In this document: in pieces, positions 13,463 through 26,702 of the stretch | How the letters are laid out: each line of letters starts with the position of its first letter | Position numbering within the stretch: position 1 is the first letter of the stretch | Assembly (NCBI RefSeq): GCF_051401765.1 | Contig: NW_027480449.1 | Coordinates: 186,001-250,000, forward strand | DNA: 64,000 bases | Direction of reading: 5' to 3' | Source: Calliopsis andreniformis | Taxonomy: Eukaryota; Arthropoda; Insecta; Hymenoptera; Andrenidae | The notes under the pieces: generated by a model | Databases searched by the model: none | Seen by the model: only the letters and a program-made list of their open reading frames with translations | What the model was told of the DNA's origin: nothing | Made by a program: the position numbers and the translations under genes

Positions 13463-14754
13463 TCCTGACACTGCTCCTCACACTGCTCCTGATACTGACA
13501 CTGGCACTGCTACTGACCACGCTCCTGACACTGACACTGCTGCTGATCCTGACAATGCTCCTGACACTGCTCCAGTCACTGACACTGACACTGCACCTGA
13601 CACTACTCCTGAAATAGCTGCTGTCACTGACACATCTCCTGTCACTGCTCCTGACACTGACACTGCTCCTGACACTGACACTGCTCCAGACACTGCTCCT
13701 GACACAGGCACTGCTCCTGATACTGCCACTGACCCTGAAACTGCTCCTGACACTGACACTGCTGCTGATACTGACAATGCTCCTGACACTGCTCCTGACA
13801 CAGCTCCTGACACTGACACTGCTCCTGGCACTGACAGTGCTCCTGACACTGCTCCTGACATAGACACTGCTCCTGACACTGCTGCTGACACTGACACTGC
13901 TCCTGACACTGACACTGCTCCGCATACTGCTCCTGGCACTGACACTGCTGCTGACACTGCTCCTAACACAGACACTGCTGCTGATACTGACAATGCTCCT
14001 GACACTGCTCCTGACACAGCTCCTGACACTGACACTGCTCCTCCCACTGTTCCTGACACTGCTGCTCACACTGACACTGCTCCTGTCACTGGCACTGCTC
14101 CTGATACAGACACTGCTGGTGATCCTGACAATGTTCCTGACACTGCTCCTGACACTGCTCCTGACACTGACACTGGCACTGACACGCCTCCAGACACTGG
14201 CACTGCTCCTGTCGCTGCTCCTGACACAGACACTGACCCCGACACTGCTCCTGTCTCTGACACTGACCCCGACACTGCTCCTGACACAGCTCCTGACACT
14301 GACACTGCTCCTGACACTGCTCCTGACACTGCTCCTGACTCTGACACTGCTCCTGACACTGCTCCTGATACTGACACTGGCACTGCTACTGACCATGCTG
14401 CTGACACTGACACTGCTGCTGATCCTGACAATGCTCCTGACACTGCTCCAGCCACTGACACTGACACTGCACCTGACACTACTCCTGAAATAGCTGCTGT
14501 CACTGACACTTCTCCTGTCACTGCTCCTGACACTGACGGTGCTGCTGATCCTGAGAATGCCCCTGACACTGCTCCTGACACTGACACTGCTCCTGGCACT
14601 GCTGCTGACACTGGCACTGCTGCTGTTCCTGAGAATACCCCTGAATCTGCTCCTCACACTGGCACTGCTACTGACCATGCTCCTGACACTGACACTGCCA
14701 CTGACACTGCCCCTGACCCTGCTCCTGACACTGCTCCTGGCACTGACACTGCTC
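13463..14754 (+). repeat. ~1.3-kb block, copy of 41.3-42.6 kb
   Basis: Matches 41,310-42,601 at a constant 27,847-bp spacing, including CTCCCACTGTTCC and GGTGATCCTGACAATG. Copies part at 14,755. The same block recurs once more near 50.4-51.7 kb through the ~9.2-kb duplication. Confidence 0.8.
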
Positions 14755-14904
14755 CTGACACTGCTCCTGACGCTGCACCTGACTCTGACACTTGTCCTGA
14801 CACTGCTCCTGAAGCTGACACTGGTCCTGACACTGCTCCTGACACTGACACTACCACTGACACTGCCCCTGACCCCGCTCCTGACACTGCTCCTGGCACT
14901 GACA

Positions 14905-14910
14905 CTGTCC
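14905..14910 (+). other. Register shift, -1 base (ACTGTCCTG type)
   Basis: CACTGTCCTGAC stands for CACTGCTCCTGAC with one C lost. It is the first of five copies of this shift (others near 21,692, 26,132, 33,224 and 51,883). Unlike those four, it is not followed about 174 bp later by a +1 shift. Confidence 0.9.
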
Positions 14911-15595
14911 TGACACTGCTCCTGACGCTGCACCTGACTCTGACACTTGTCCTGACACTGCTCCTGAAGCTGACACTGACCCTGACACTGCTCCTGACAC
15001 AGCTCCTGACACTGACACTGCTCCTGACACTGCTCCTGACCCTGCTCCTGACTCAGACACTGCTCCTGACACTGCTCCTGATACTGACACTGGCACTGAC
15101 ACTGACCATGCTCCTGACACTGACACTGCTGGTGATCCTGACAATGCTCCTGACACAGCTCCAGTCACTGACACTGACACTGCACCTGACACTACTCCTG
15201 AAATAGCTGCTGTCACTGACACTTCTCCTGTCACTGCTCCTGACACTGACGGTGCTGCTCATCCTGAGAATGCTCCTGATACTGGTCCTGACACTGCTGC
15301 TGACACTGGCACTGCTGCTGTTCCTGAGAATGCCCCTGAATCTGCTCCTCACACTGACACTGCTCCTGACACTGCTCCTGACACTGACACTGCTCCTAAC
15401 ACTGCTCCTGACACTGACACTACCGCTGACACTGTTCCTAACATTGCAGCTGACACTGACACTGCTCCTGACACTGGCACTGTACCTGACACTGCTCCTG
15501 ACACTGACACTGATCCTGCCACTGTTCCTGACACTGCTGCTCACAAAGACACTGCTCCTGACACTGACGCTGCCACTGACACTGCCCCTGACCCT

Positions 15596-18482
15596 GCTCC
15601 TGACACTGCTCCTGGCACTAACACTGCCCCTGACACTGCTCCTGACGCTGCACCTGACACTGACACTTGTCCTGACAGTGCTCCTGAAACTGACACTGGT
15701 CCTGACACTGCTCCTGACACTGACACTGCTCGTCACACTGCTCCTGACACTGACACTGCTCGTCACACTGCTCCTGACACTGACACTGCTCCTGACGCTG
15801 CACCTGACACTGACACTTGTCCTGACAGTGCTCCTGACACTGACACTGCTCCTCACACTGCTCCTGACACTGACACTGCACCTGAGAATGCTCCTGACAC
15901 TGACGCTGCTCCTGACACTGCTCCTGTCACTGCTCCTGACACTGACACTGGCACTGACACAGCTCCAGCCACTGACACTGCTCCTGCCGCTGCTCCTGGC
16001 ACTGACACTGACCCCGACACTGCTCCTGTCTCTGACACTGACCCTGACACGGCTCCTGACACTGACGCTGCTCCTGACACTGCTCCTGAAACTGCTCCAG
16101 ACACTGACACAGCTCCTAACACTGCTCCTGACGCTGACACTACCCCTGACACTGTTCCTAACATTGCAGCTGTCACTGACACTGCTCCTGACACTGGCAC
16201 TGGACCTGACACTGCTCCTGACACTGACACTGCTCCTGCCACTGTTCCTGACACTGCTGCTCACAAAGACACTGCTCCTGACACTGCTCCTCACACTGCT
16301 CCTGATACTGACACTGGCACTGCTACTGACCATGCTCCTGACACTGACACTGCTGCTGATCCTGACAATGCTCCTGACACTGCTCCAGTCACTGACACTG
16401 ACACTGCACCTGACACTGCTCCTGAAATAGCTGCTGTCACTGCTCCTGACACAGGCACTGCTGGTGATCCTGGCAATGCTCCCTACACAGCTCCTGACAT
16501 TGGCACTGGTCCTGACTCTGCTCCTGACACTGACACTGCTCGTCACACTGCTCCTGACACTGACACTGCACCTGAGAATGCTCCTGACACTCACGCTGCA
16601 CCTGACACTGCTCCTGACACTGCACCTGACACTGCTCCTGACACAGACACTGCTCCTGATACTGGCGCTGACACTGCTCCTGACACTGACGCTGGTCCTG
16701 TCACTGACACTGCTCCTCACACTGCTCCTGACACCGACACTGCACCTGAGAATGCTCCTGACACTGACGCTGCACCTGACACTGCTCCTGTCACTGCTCC
16801 TGACACTGACACTGACACTGCTCCTGACACTGACGCTGCTATTGACACTGACACTGCTCCTGACACTGCTCCTGACACTGACACTGCTGCTGACACTGAC
16901 ACTGCTCCTGACACTGCTCCTGACACTGACACTGCTGCTGATCCTGACAATGCTCCTGACACTGCTCCTGACACAGCTCCTGACACTGACACTGCTCCTG
17001 GCACTGACAGCGCTCCTGACACTGCTCCTGACATAGACACTGCTCCTGACACTGCACCTGAAACTGACACTGGTCCTGACACTGCTCCTGACACAGACAC
17101 TGCTCCTCACACTGCTCCTGACTCTGACACTGCACCTGAGAATGCTCCTGACACTGACACTGCTCCTCACACTGCTCCTGACACTGACACTGCACCTGAG
17201 AATGCTCCTGACACTGACGCTGCACCTGACACTGCTCCTGTCACTGCTCCTGACACTGACACTGCTCCTGACACTGCTCCTGACACTGACACTGCTGCTG
17301 ATCCTGACAATGCTCCTGACACTGCTCCTGACACAGCTCCTGACACTGACACTGCTCCTGGCACTGACAGTGCACCTGACACTGCTCCTGACATAGACAC
17401 TGCTCCTGAAACTGCTCCTGACACTGACACTGCTCCTGACACTGCTCCTGACACTGACACTGCTCCTCACACTGCTCCTGGCACTGACACTGCTGCTGAC
17501 ACTGCTCCTAACACAGACACTGCTGCTGATACTGACAATGCTCCTGACATGGTTCCTGACATAGACACTGCTGCTGACACTGCTCCCGACACTGACACTG
17601 CTCCTGATACTGCTCTTGACACTGGTCCTGATACTGACGCTTGTCCTGACACTGCACCTGAAACTGACACTGGTCCTGGCACTGCTCCTGACACAGACAC
17701 TGCCCCTCACACTGCTCCTGACTCTGACACTGCACCTGAGAATGCTCCTGACACTGACGCTGCACCCGACACTGCTCCTGACGCTGCACCTGACACTGCT
17801 CCTGACACAGGCACTGCTCGTGATACTGCCACTGACACTGACACTGCTCCTGACACAGCTTCTGACACAGACACTGCTCCTGACACTGCTCCTGACACTG
17901 CTCCTGACTGAGACACTGCTCCTGACACTGCTCCTGATACTGACACTGGCACTGCCACTGACCATGCTCCTGACACTGACACTGCTGGTGATCCTGACAA
18001 TGCTCCTGACGCAGCTCCAGTCACTGACACTGACACTGCACCTGACACTACTCCTGAAATAGCTGCTGTCACTGACACTTCTCCTGTCACTGCTCCTGAC
18101 ACTGACGGTGCTGCTGATCCTGAGAATGCTCCTGACACTGCTCCTGACACTGCTGCTGACACTGGCACTGCAGCTGTTCCTGAGAATGCCCCTGAATCTG
18201 CTCCTCACACTGACACTGCTCCTGACACTGCTCCTGACACTGACACTGCTCCTCACACTGCTCCTGACACTGACACTGCTCCTGATAATGACACTGACAC
18301 TGCTCCTGTCGCTGCTGCTGACACAGACACTGACCCCGACACTGCTCCTGTCTCTGACACTGACCCTGACACTGCTCCTGACACAGCTCATGACACTGAC
18401 ACTGCTCCTGACACTGCTCCTGACACTGCTCCTGACTCTGACACTGCTCCTGATACTGACACTGGCACTGCTACTGACCATG
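15596..18482 (+). repeat. ~2.9-kb block, copy of 5.5-8.4 kb
   Basis: Second copy of 5,488-8,415, shorter by 42 bp in total. The 24-bp loss sits near 16,437, where GCTGTCACTGCTCC replaces GCTGTCACTGACACTTCTCC and following bases. Confidence 0.85.
17467..18168 (+). repeat. 702-bp dispersed block, copy 4 of 5 (TGA subfamily)
   Basis: The TGA stands at 17,909-17,911, with flanks as in the copies at 7,401 and 9,801. Confidence 0.88.
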
Positions 18483-18660
18483 CTCCTGACACTGACACTG
18501 CTCCTGATAATGACACTGACACTGCTCCTGTCGCTGCTCCAGACACAGACACTGACCCCGACACTGCTCCTGTCTCTGACACTGACCCTGACACTGCTCC
18601 TGACACAGCTCATGACACTGACACTGCTCCTGACACTGCTCCTGACACTGCTCCAGCCAC
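18281..18660 (+). repeat. Local 222-bp tandem duplication
   Basis: CCTGATAATGACACTGAC occurs at 18,281 and again at 18,503, each time followed by the same CTGTCGCTGC and CACAGCTCATGAC markers. The copies differ by a few bases (GCTGCTGCTGAC versus GCTGCTCCAGAC). Confidence 0.8.
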
Positions 18661-21600
18661 TGACACTGACACTGCACCTGACACTACTCCTGAAATAGCT
18701 GCTGTCACTGACACTTCTCCTGTCACTGCTCCTGACACTAACGGTGCTGCTGATCCTGAGAATGCTCCTGACACTGCTCCTGACACTGACTCTGCTCCTG
18801 ACACTGCTGCTGACACTGGCACAGCTGCTGTTCCTGAGAATACCCCTGAACCTGCTCCTCACACTGGCACTGCTACTGACCATGCTCCTGACACTGACAG
18901 TGCTGCTGGTCCTGACAATGTTCCTGACACTGCTCCTGACACTGCTCCTGACACTGACACTGGCACTGACACTGCTCCTGTCTCTGACACTGACCCTGAC
19001 ACTGCTCCTGAAACAGCTCCTGACACTGACACTGCTCCTGACACTGCTCCTGACACTGCTCCTGACTCTGACACTGCTCCTGACACTGCTCCTGGTACTG
19101 ACACTGGCACTGCTACTGACCATGCTGCTGACACTGACACTGCTGCTGATCCTGACAATGCTCCTGACACTGCTCCAGCCACTGACACTGACACTGCACC
19201 TGACACTACTCCTGAAATAGCTGCTGTCACTGACACTTCTCCGGTCACTGCTCCTGACACTGACGGTGCTGCTGATCCTGAGAATGCTCCTGACACTGCT
19301 CCTGACACTGACACTGCTCCTGACACTGCTGCTGACACTGGCACTGCTGCTATTCCTGAGAATGCCCGTGAATCTGCTCCTCACACTGACACTGCTCCTG
19401 ACACTGCTCCTGACACTGACACTGCTCCTCACACTGCTCCTGACACTGACTCTGCTCCTGACGCTGCTCCTGACACTGACACTGTCACTGCTCCTGACAC
19501 TGACTCTGCTTCTGACACTGCTACTGACACTGACACTGCTCCTGATACTGACACTGACACTGCTCCTCACACTGCTCCTGACACTGCTCCTGACACTGAC
19601 ACTGCTCCAGCCACTGACACTGCTCCTGTCACTGACACTGCTCGTGTCACTGACACTGCTCGCCACACTGCTCCTAACACTGACACTGCTCCTGTCACTG
19701 CTCCTGACACAGGCACTGATGGTGATCCTGGCAATGCTCCCTACACAGCTCCTGACATTGGCACTGGTCCTGACTCTGCTCCTGACACTGACACTGCCAC
19801 TGACACTGCCCCTGACCCTGCTCCTGACACTGCTCCTGGCACTAACACTGCCCCTGACACTGCTCCTGACGCTGCACCTGACACTGACACATGTCCTGAC
19901 ACTGCTCCTGAAACTGACACTGGTCCTGACACTGCTCCTGACACTGACACTGCTCGTCACACTGCTCCTGACACTGACACTGCTCGTCACACTGCTCCTG
20001 ACACTGACACTGGTCCTGTCACTGACACTGCTCCTCACACTGCTCCTGACACCGACACTTGTCCTGACACTGCTCCTGAATCTGACACTGGTCCTGACAC
20101 TGCTCCTGACACTGACAGTGCTCCTCACACTGCTCCTGACACTGACACTGACACACCTCCTGGCACTGCTCCTGACACTGACACAGGTCCTGTCACTGAC
20201 ACTGCTCCTCAGACTGCTCCTGACACTGACACTGCTCCTCACACTGCTCCTGACACTGACACTGCACCTGAGAATGATCCTGACACTGACGCTGCACCTG
20301 ACACTGCTCCTGTCACTGCTCCTGACACTGACCCTGACACTGCTCCTGACACTGACTCTGCTCCTGACACTGACACTGCCACTGACACTGCCCCTGACCC
20401 TGCTCCTGACACTGCTCCAGGCACTGACACTGCCCCTGACACTGCTCCTGACGCTGCACCTGACACTGACACTGCTCGTCACACTGCTCCTGACACTGAC
20501 ACTGCTCGTCACACTGCTCCTGACACTGACACTGGTCCTCACACTGCTCCTGTCACCGACACTTGTCCGGACACTGCTCCTGAATCTGACACTGGTCCTG
20601 ACACTGCTCCTGACACTGATACTGCTCCTCACACTGCTCCTGACACTGACACTGCACCTGAGAATGCTCCTGACACTGACGCTGCACCTGACACTGCTCC
20701 TGACACTGCTCCTCACACTGCTCCTGATACTGACACTGGCACTGCTACTGACCATGCTCCTGACACTGACACTGCTGCTGATCCTGACAATGCTCCTGAC
20801 ACTGCTCCAGTCACTGACACTGACACTGCACCTGACACTACTCCTGAAATAGCTGCTGTCACTGACACTTCTCCTGTCACTGCTCCTGACACTGACACTG
20901 CTCCTGACACTGACACTGCTCCAGACACTGCTCCTGACACAGGCACTGCTCCTGATACTGCCACTGACCCTGACACTGCTCCTGACACTGACACTGCTGC
21001 TGATACTGACAATGCTCCTGACACTGCTCCTGACACAGCTCCTGACACTGACACTGCTCCTGGCACTGACAGTGCTCCTGACACTGCTCCTGACATAGAC
21101 ACTGCTCCTGACACTGCTGCTGGCACTGACACTGCTCCTGACACTGACACTGCTCCGCATACTGCTCCTGGCACTGACACTGCTGCTGACACTTCTGCTC
21201 ACACTGACACTGCTCCTGTCACTGGCACTGCTCCTGATACAGACACTGCTGGTGAGCCTGACAATGTTCCTGACACTGCTCCTGACACTGCTCCTGACAC
21301 TGACACTGGCACTGACACAGCTCCAGACACTGGCACTGCTCCTGTCGCTGCTCCTGACACAGACACTGACCCCGACACTGCTCCAGTCTCTGACACTGAC
21401 CCCGACACTGCTCCTGACACAGCTCCTGACACTGACACTGCTCCTGACACTGCTCCTGACACTGCTCCTGACTCTGACAGTGCTCCTGATACTGACACTG
21501 GCACTGCTACTGACCATGCTGCTGACACTGACACTGCTGCTGACACTGCTCCTGACGCTGCACCTGACTCTGACACTTGTCCTGACACTGCTCCTGAAGC

Positions 21601-21689
21601 TGACACTGGTCCTGACACTGCTCCTGACACTGACACTGCCACTGACACTGCCCCTGACCCTGCTCCTGACACTGCTCCTGGCACTGACA

Positions 21690-21695
21690 CTGTCC
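21690..21695 (+). other. Register shift, -1 base, paired
   Basis: CACTGTCCTGAC has one C missing. The +1 shift at 21,865-21,872 restores the phase about 174 bp later. Confidence 0.9.
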
Positions 21696-21864
21696 TGACA
21701 CTGCTCCTGACGCTGCACCTGACTCTGACACTTGTCCTGACACTGCTCCTGAAGCTGACACAGGTCCTGACACTGCTCCTGACACTGACACTGCTCCTCA
21801 CACTGCTCCTGGCACTGACACTGCACCTGAGAATGCTCCTGACACTGACGCTGCACCTGACATT

Positions 21865-21872
21865 GCTCTATG
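21865..21872 (+). other. Register shift, +1 base (GCTCTATG type)
   Basis: GCTCTATGTCACTG stands where GCTCCTGTCACTG is the norm, a net gain of one base that also creates an ATG. First of nine copies. It closes the 174-bp out-of-phase interval opened at 21,692. Confidence 0.9.
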
Positions 21873-24800
21873 TCACTGCTCCTGACACTGACACTGACAC
21901 TGCTCCTGACACTGACACTGCTCCTGACACTGACACTGCTCCAGACACTGCTCCTGACACAGGCACTGCTCCTGATACTGCCACTGACCCTGACACTGCT
22001 CCTGACACTGACACTGCTGCTGAAGCTGACAATGCTCCTGACACTGCTCCTGACACTGCTCCTGACACAGGCACTGCTCCTGATACTGCCACTGACCCTG
22101 ACACTGCTCCTGACACAGCTCCTGACACTGACACTGCACCTGAGAATGCTCCTGACACTGACGCTGCACCCGACACTGCTCCTGACGCTGCACCTGACTC
22201 TGCTCCTGACACAGGCACTGCTCCTGATACTGCCACTGACCCTGACACTGCTCCTGACACAGCTCCTGACACTGACACTGCTCCTGACACTGCTCCTGAC
22301 CCTGCTCCTGACTCAGACACTGCTCCTGACACTGCTCCTGATACTGACACTGGCACTGACACTGACCATGCTCCTGACACTGACACTGCTGGTGATCCTG
22401 ACAATGCTCCTGACACAGCTCCAGTCACTGACACTGACACTGCACCTGACACTACTCCTGAAATAGCTGCTGTCACTGACACTTCTCCTGTCACTGCTCC
22501 TGACACTGACGGTGCTGCTCATCCTGAGAATGCTCCTGATACTGGTCCTGACACTGCTGCTGTTCCTGAGAATGCCCCTGAATCTGCTCCTCACACTGAC
22601 ACTGCTCCTGACACTGCTCCTGACGCTGCACCTGACACTGACACATGTCCTGACACTGCTCCTGAAACTGACACTGGTCCTGACACTGCTCCTGACACTG
22701 ACACTGCTCGTCACACTGCTCCTGACACTGACACTGCTCGTCACACTGCTCCTGACACTGACACTGTTCCTGTCACTGACACTGCTCCTCACACTGCTCC
22801 TGACACCGACACAGCTCCTAACACTGCTCCTGACGCTGACACTACCCCTGACACTGTTCCTGACATTGCTCCTGACTCTGACACTGCTCCTGATACTGAC
22901 ACTGGCACTGCTACTGACCATGCTCCTGACACTGACACTGCTCCTGATAATGACACTGACACTGCTCCTGTCGCTGCTCCTGACACAGACACTGACCCCG
23001 ACACTGCTCCTGTCTCTGACACTGACCCTGACACTGCTCCTGACACAGCTCATGACACTGACACTGCTCCTGACACTGCTCCTGACACTGCTCCAGCCAC
23101 TGACACTGACACTGCACCTGACACTACTCCTGAAATAGCTGCTGTCACTGACACTTCTCCTGTCACTGCTCCTGACACTAACGGTGCTGCTGATCCTGAG
23201 AATGCTCCTGACACTGCTCCTGACACTGACTCTGCTCCTGACACTGCTGCTGACACTGGCACAGCTGCTGTTCCTGAGAATACCCCTGAACCTGCTCCTC
23301 ACACTGGCACTGCTACTGACCATGCTCCTGACACTGACAGTGCTGCTGGTCCTGACAATGTTCCTGACACTGCTCCTGACACTGCTCCTGACACTGACAC
23401 TGGCACTGACACTGCTCCTGTCTCTGACACTGACCCTGACACTGCTCCTGAAACAGCTCCTGACACTGACACTGCTCCTGACACTGCTCCTGACACTGCT
23501 CCTGACTCTGACACTGCTCCTGACACTGCTCCTGGTACTGACACTGGCACTGCTACTGACCATGCTGCTGACACTGACACTGCTGCTGATCCTGACAATG
23601 CTCCTGACACTGCTCCAGCCACTGACACTGACACTGCACCTGACACTACTCCTGAAATAGCTGCTGTCACTGACACTTCTCCGGTCACTGCTCCTGACAC
23701 TGACGGTGCTGCTGATCCTGAGAATGCTCCTGACACTGCTCCTGACACTGACACTGCTCCTGACACTGCTGCTGACACTGGCACTGCTGCTATTCCTGAG
23801 AATGCCCGTGAATCTGCTCCTCACACTGACACTGCTCCTGACACTGCTCCTGACACTGACACTGCTCCTCACACTGCTCCTGACACTGACTCTGCTCCTG
23901 ACGCTGCTCCTGACACTGACACTGTCACTGCTCCTGACACTGACTCTGCTTCTGACACTGCTACTGACACTGACACTGCTCCTGATACTGACACTGACAC
24001 TGCTCCTCACACTGCTCCTGACACTGCTCCTGACACTGACACTGCTCCAGCCACTGACACTGCTCCTGTCACTGACACTGCTCGTGTCACTGACACTGCT
24101 CGCCACACTGCTCCTAACACTGACACTGCTCCTGTCACTGCTCCTGACACAGGCACTGATGGTGATCCTGGCAATGCTCCCTACACAGCTCCTGACATTG
24201 GCACTGGTCCTGACTCTGCTCCTGACACTGACACTGCCACTGACACTGCCCCTGACCCTGCTCCTGACACTGCTCCTGGCACTAACACTGCCCCTGACAC
24301 TGCTCCTGACGCTGCACCTGACACTGACACATGTCCTGACACTGCTCCTGAAACTGACACTGGTCCTGACACTGCTCCTGACACTGACACTGCTCGTCAC
24401 ACTGCTCCTGACACTGACACTGCTCGTCACACTGCTCCTGACACTGACACTGGTCCTGTCACTGACACTGCTCCTCACACTGCTCCTGACACCGACACTT
24501 GTCCTGACACTGCTCCTGAATCTGACACTGGTCCTGACACTGCTCCTGACACTGACAGTGCTCCTCACACTGCTCCTGACACTGACACTGACACACCTCC
24601 TGGCACTGCTCCTGACACTGACACAGGTCCTGTCACTGACACTGCTCCTCAGACTGCTCCTGACACTGACACTGCTCCTCACACTGCTCCTGACACTGAC
24701 ACTGCACCTGAGAATGATCCTGACACTGACGCTGCACCTGACACTGCTCCTGTCACTGCTCCTGACACTGACCCTGACACTGCTCCTGACACTGACTCTG

Positions 24801-26129
24801 CTCCTGACACTGACACTGCCACTGACACTGCCCCTGACCCTGCTCCTGACACTGCTCCAGGCACTGACACTGCCCCTGACACTGCTCCTGACGCTGCACC
24901 TGACACTGACACTGCTCGTCACACTGCTCCTGACACTGACACTGCTCGTCACACTGCTCCTGACACTGACACTGGTCCTCACACTGCTCCTGTCACCGAC
25001 ACTTGTCCGGACACTGCTCCTGAATCTGACACTGGTCCTGACACTGCTCCTGACACTGATACTGCTCCTCACACTGCTCCTGACACTGACACTGCACCTG
25101 AGAATGCTCCTGACACTGACGCTGCACCTGACACTGCTCCTGACACTGCTCCTCACACTGCTCCTGATACTGACACTGGCACTGCTACTGACCATGCTCC
25201 TGACACTGACACTGCTGCTGATCCTGACAATGCTCCTGACACTGCTCCAGTCACTGACACTGACACTGCACCTGACACTACTCCTGAAATAGCTGCTGTC
25301 ACTGACACTTCTCCTGTCACTGCTCCTGACACTGACACTGCTCCTGACACTGACACTGCTCCAGACACTGCTCCTGACACAGGCACTGCTCCTGATACTG
25401 CCACTGACCCTGACACTGCTCCTGACACTGACACTGCTGCTGATACTGACAATGCTCCTGACACTGCTCCTGACACAGCTCCTGACACTGACACTGCTCC
25501 TGGCACTGACAGTGCTCCTGACACTGCTCCTGACATAGACACTGCTCCTGACACTGCTGCTGGCACTGACACTGCTCCTGACACTGACACTGCTCCGCAT
25601 ACTGCTCCTGGCACTGACACTGCTGCTGACACTGCTGCTCACACTGACACTGCTCCTGTCACTGGCACTGCTCCTGATACAGACACTGCTGGTGAGCCTG
25701 ACAATGTTCCTGACACTGCTCCTGACACTGCTCCTGACACTGACACTGGCACTGACACAGCTCCAGACACTGGCACTGCTCCTGTCGCTGCTCCTGACAC
25801 AGACACTGACCCCGACACTGCTCCAGTCTCTGACACTGACCCCGACACTGCTCCTGACACAGCTCCTGACACTGACACTGCTCCTGACACTGCTCCTGAC
25901 ACTGCTCCTGACTCTGACAGTGCTCCTGATACTGACACTGGCACTGCTACTGACCATGCTGCTGACACTGACACTGCTGCTGACACTGCTCCTGACGCTG
26001 CACCTGACTCTGACACTTGTCCTGACACTGCTCCTGAAGCTGACACTGGTCCTGACACTGCTCCTGACACTGACACTGCCACTGACACTGCCCCTGACCC
26101 TGCTCCTGACACTGCTCCTGGCACTGACA

Positions 26130-26135
26130 CTGTCC
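26130..26135 (+). other. Register shift, -1 base, paired
   Basis: The counterpart of the shift at 21,692, carried by the 4,440-bp duplication. Confidence 0.9.
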
Positions 26136-26304
26136 TGACACTGCTCCTGACGCTGCACCTGACTCTGACACTTGTCCTGACACTGCTCCTGAAGCTGACA
26201 CAGGTCCTGACACTGCTCCTGACACTGACACTGCTCCTCACACTGCTCCTGGCACTGACACTGCACCTGAGAATGCTCCTGACACTGACGCTGCACCTGA
26301 CATT

Positions 26305-26312
26305 GCTCTATG
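26305..26312 (+). other. Register shift, +1 base (GCTCTATG type)
   Basis: The counterpart of 21,865-21,872. It restores the phase lost at 26,132. Confidence 0.9.
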
Positions 26313-26702
26313 TCACTGCTCCTGACACTGACACTGACACTGCTCCTGACACTGACACTGCTCCTGACACTGACACTGCTCCAGACACTGCTCCTGACAC
26401 AGGCACTGCTCCTGATACTGCCACTGACCCTGACACTGCTCCTGACACTGACACTGCTGCTGAAGCTGACAATGCTCCTGACACTGCTCCTGACACTGCT
26501 CCTGACACAGGCACTGCTCCTGATACTGCCACTGACCCTGACACTGCTCCTGACACAGCTCCTGACACTGACACTGCACCTGAGAATGCTCCTGACACTG
26601 ACGCTGCACCCGACACTGCTCCTGACGCTGCACCTGACTCTGCTCCTGACACAGGCACTGCTCCTGATACTGCCACTGACCCTGACACTGCTCCTGACAC
26701 AG

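Larger units (their letters stand above)
15053..21856 (-). other. 2,267-codon antisense open frame, probably not a gene
   Basis: Begins as Cys-Gln-Glu-Gln repeats within the -1/+1 interval, becomes Arg-Ser-Ser-Val upstream of 21,692, and stops at the GACTCAGAC variant (15,051-15,059), where TCA reads as TGA on this strand. Similar frames lie at 22,313-26,296, 28,025-33,388, 39,634-42,648 and 48,763-52,347. Only the last two end at GCTCTATG-linked phase changes plus local stops rather than at GACTCAGAC. Confidence 0.75.
18430..22869 (+). repeat. 4,440-bp tandem duplication, copy 1
   Basis: Reading line against line, I find two mismatches with copy 2: A at 18,541 versus T at 22,981, and T at 21,194 versus G at 25,634. 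The junction lies at about 22,866-22,870, where GACATTGCTCC joins two unlike flanks. The length is 740 hexamers exactly. Such identity means very recent duplication, gene conversion, or an assembly artefact. Confidence 0.93.
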
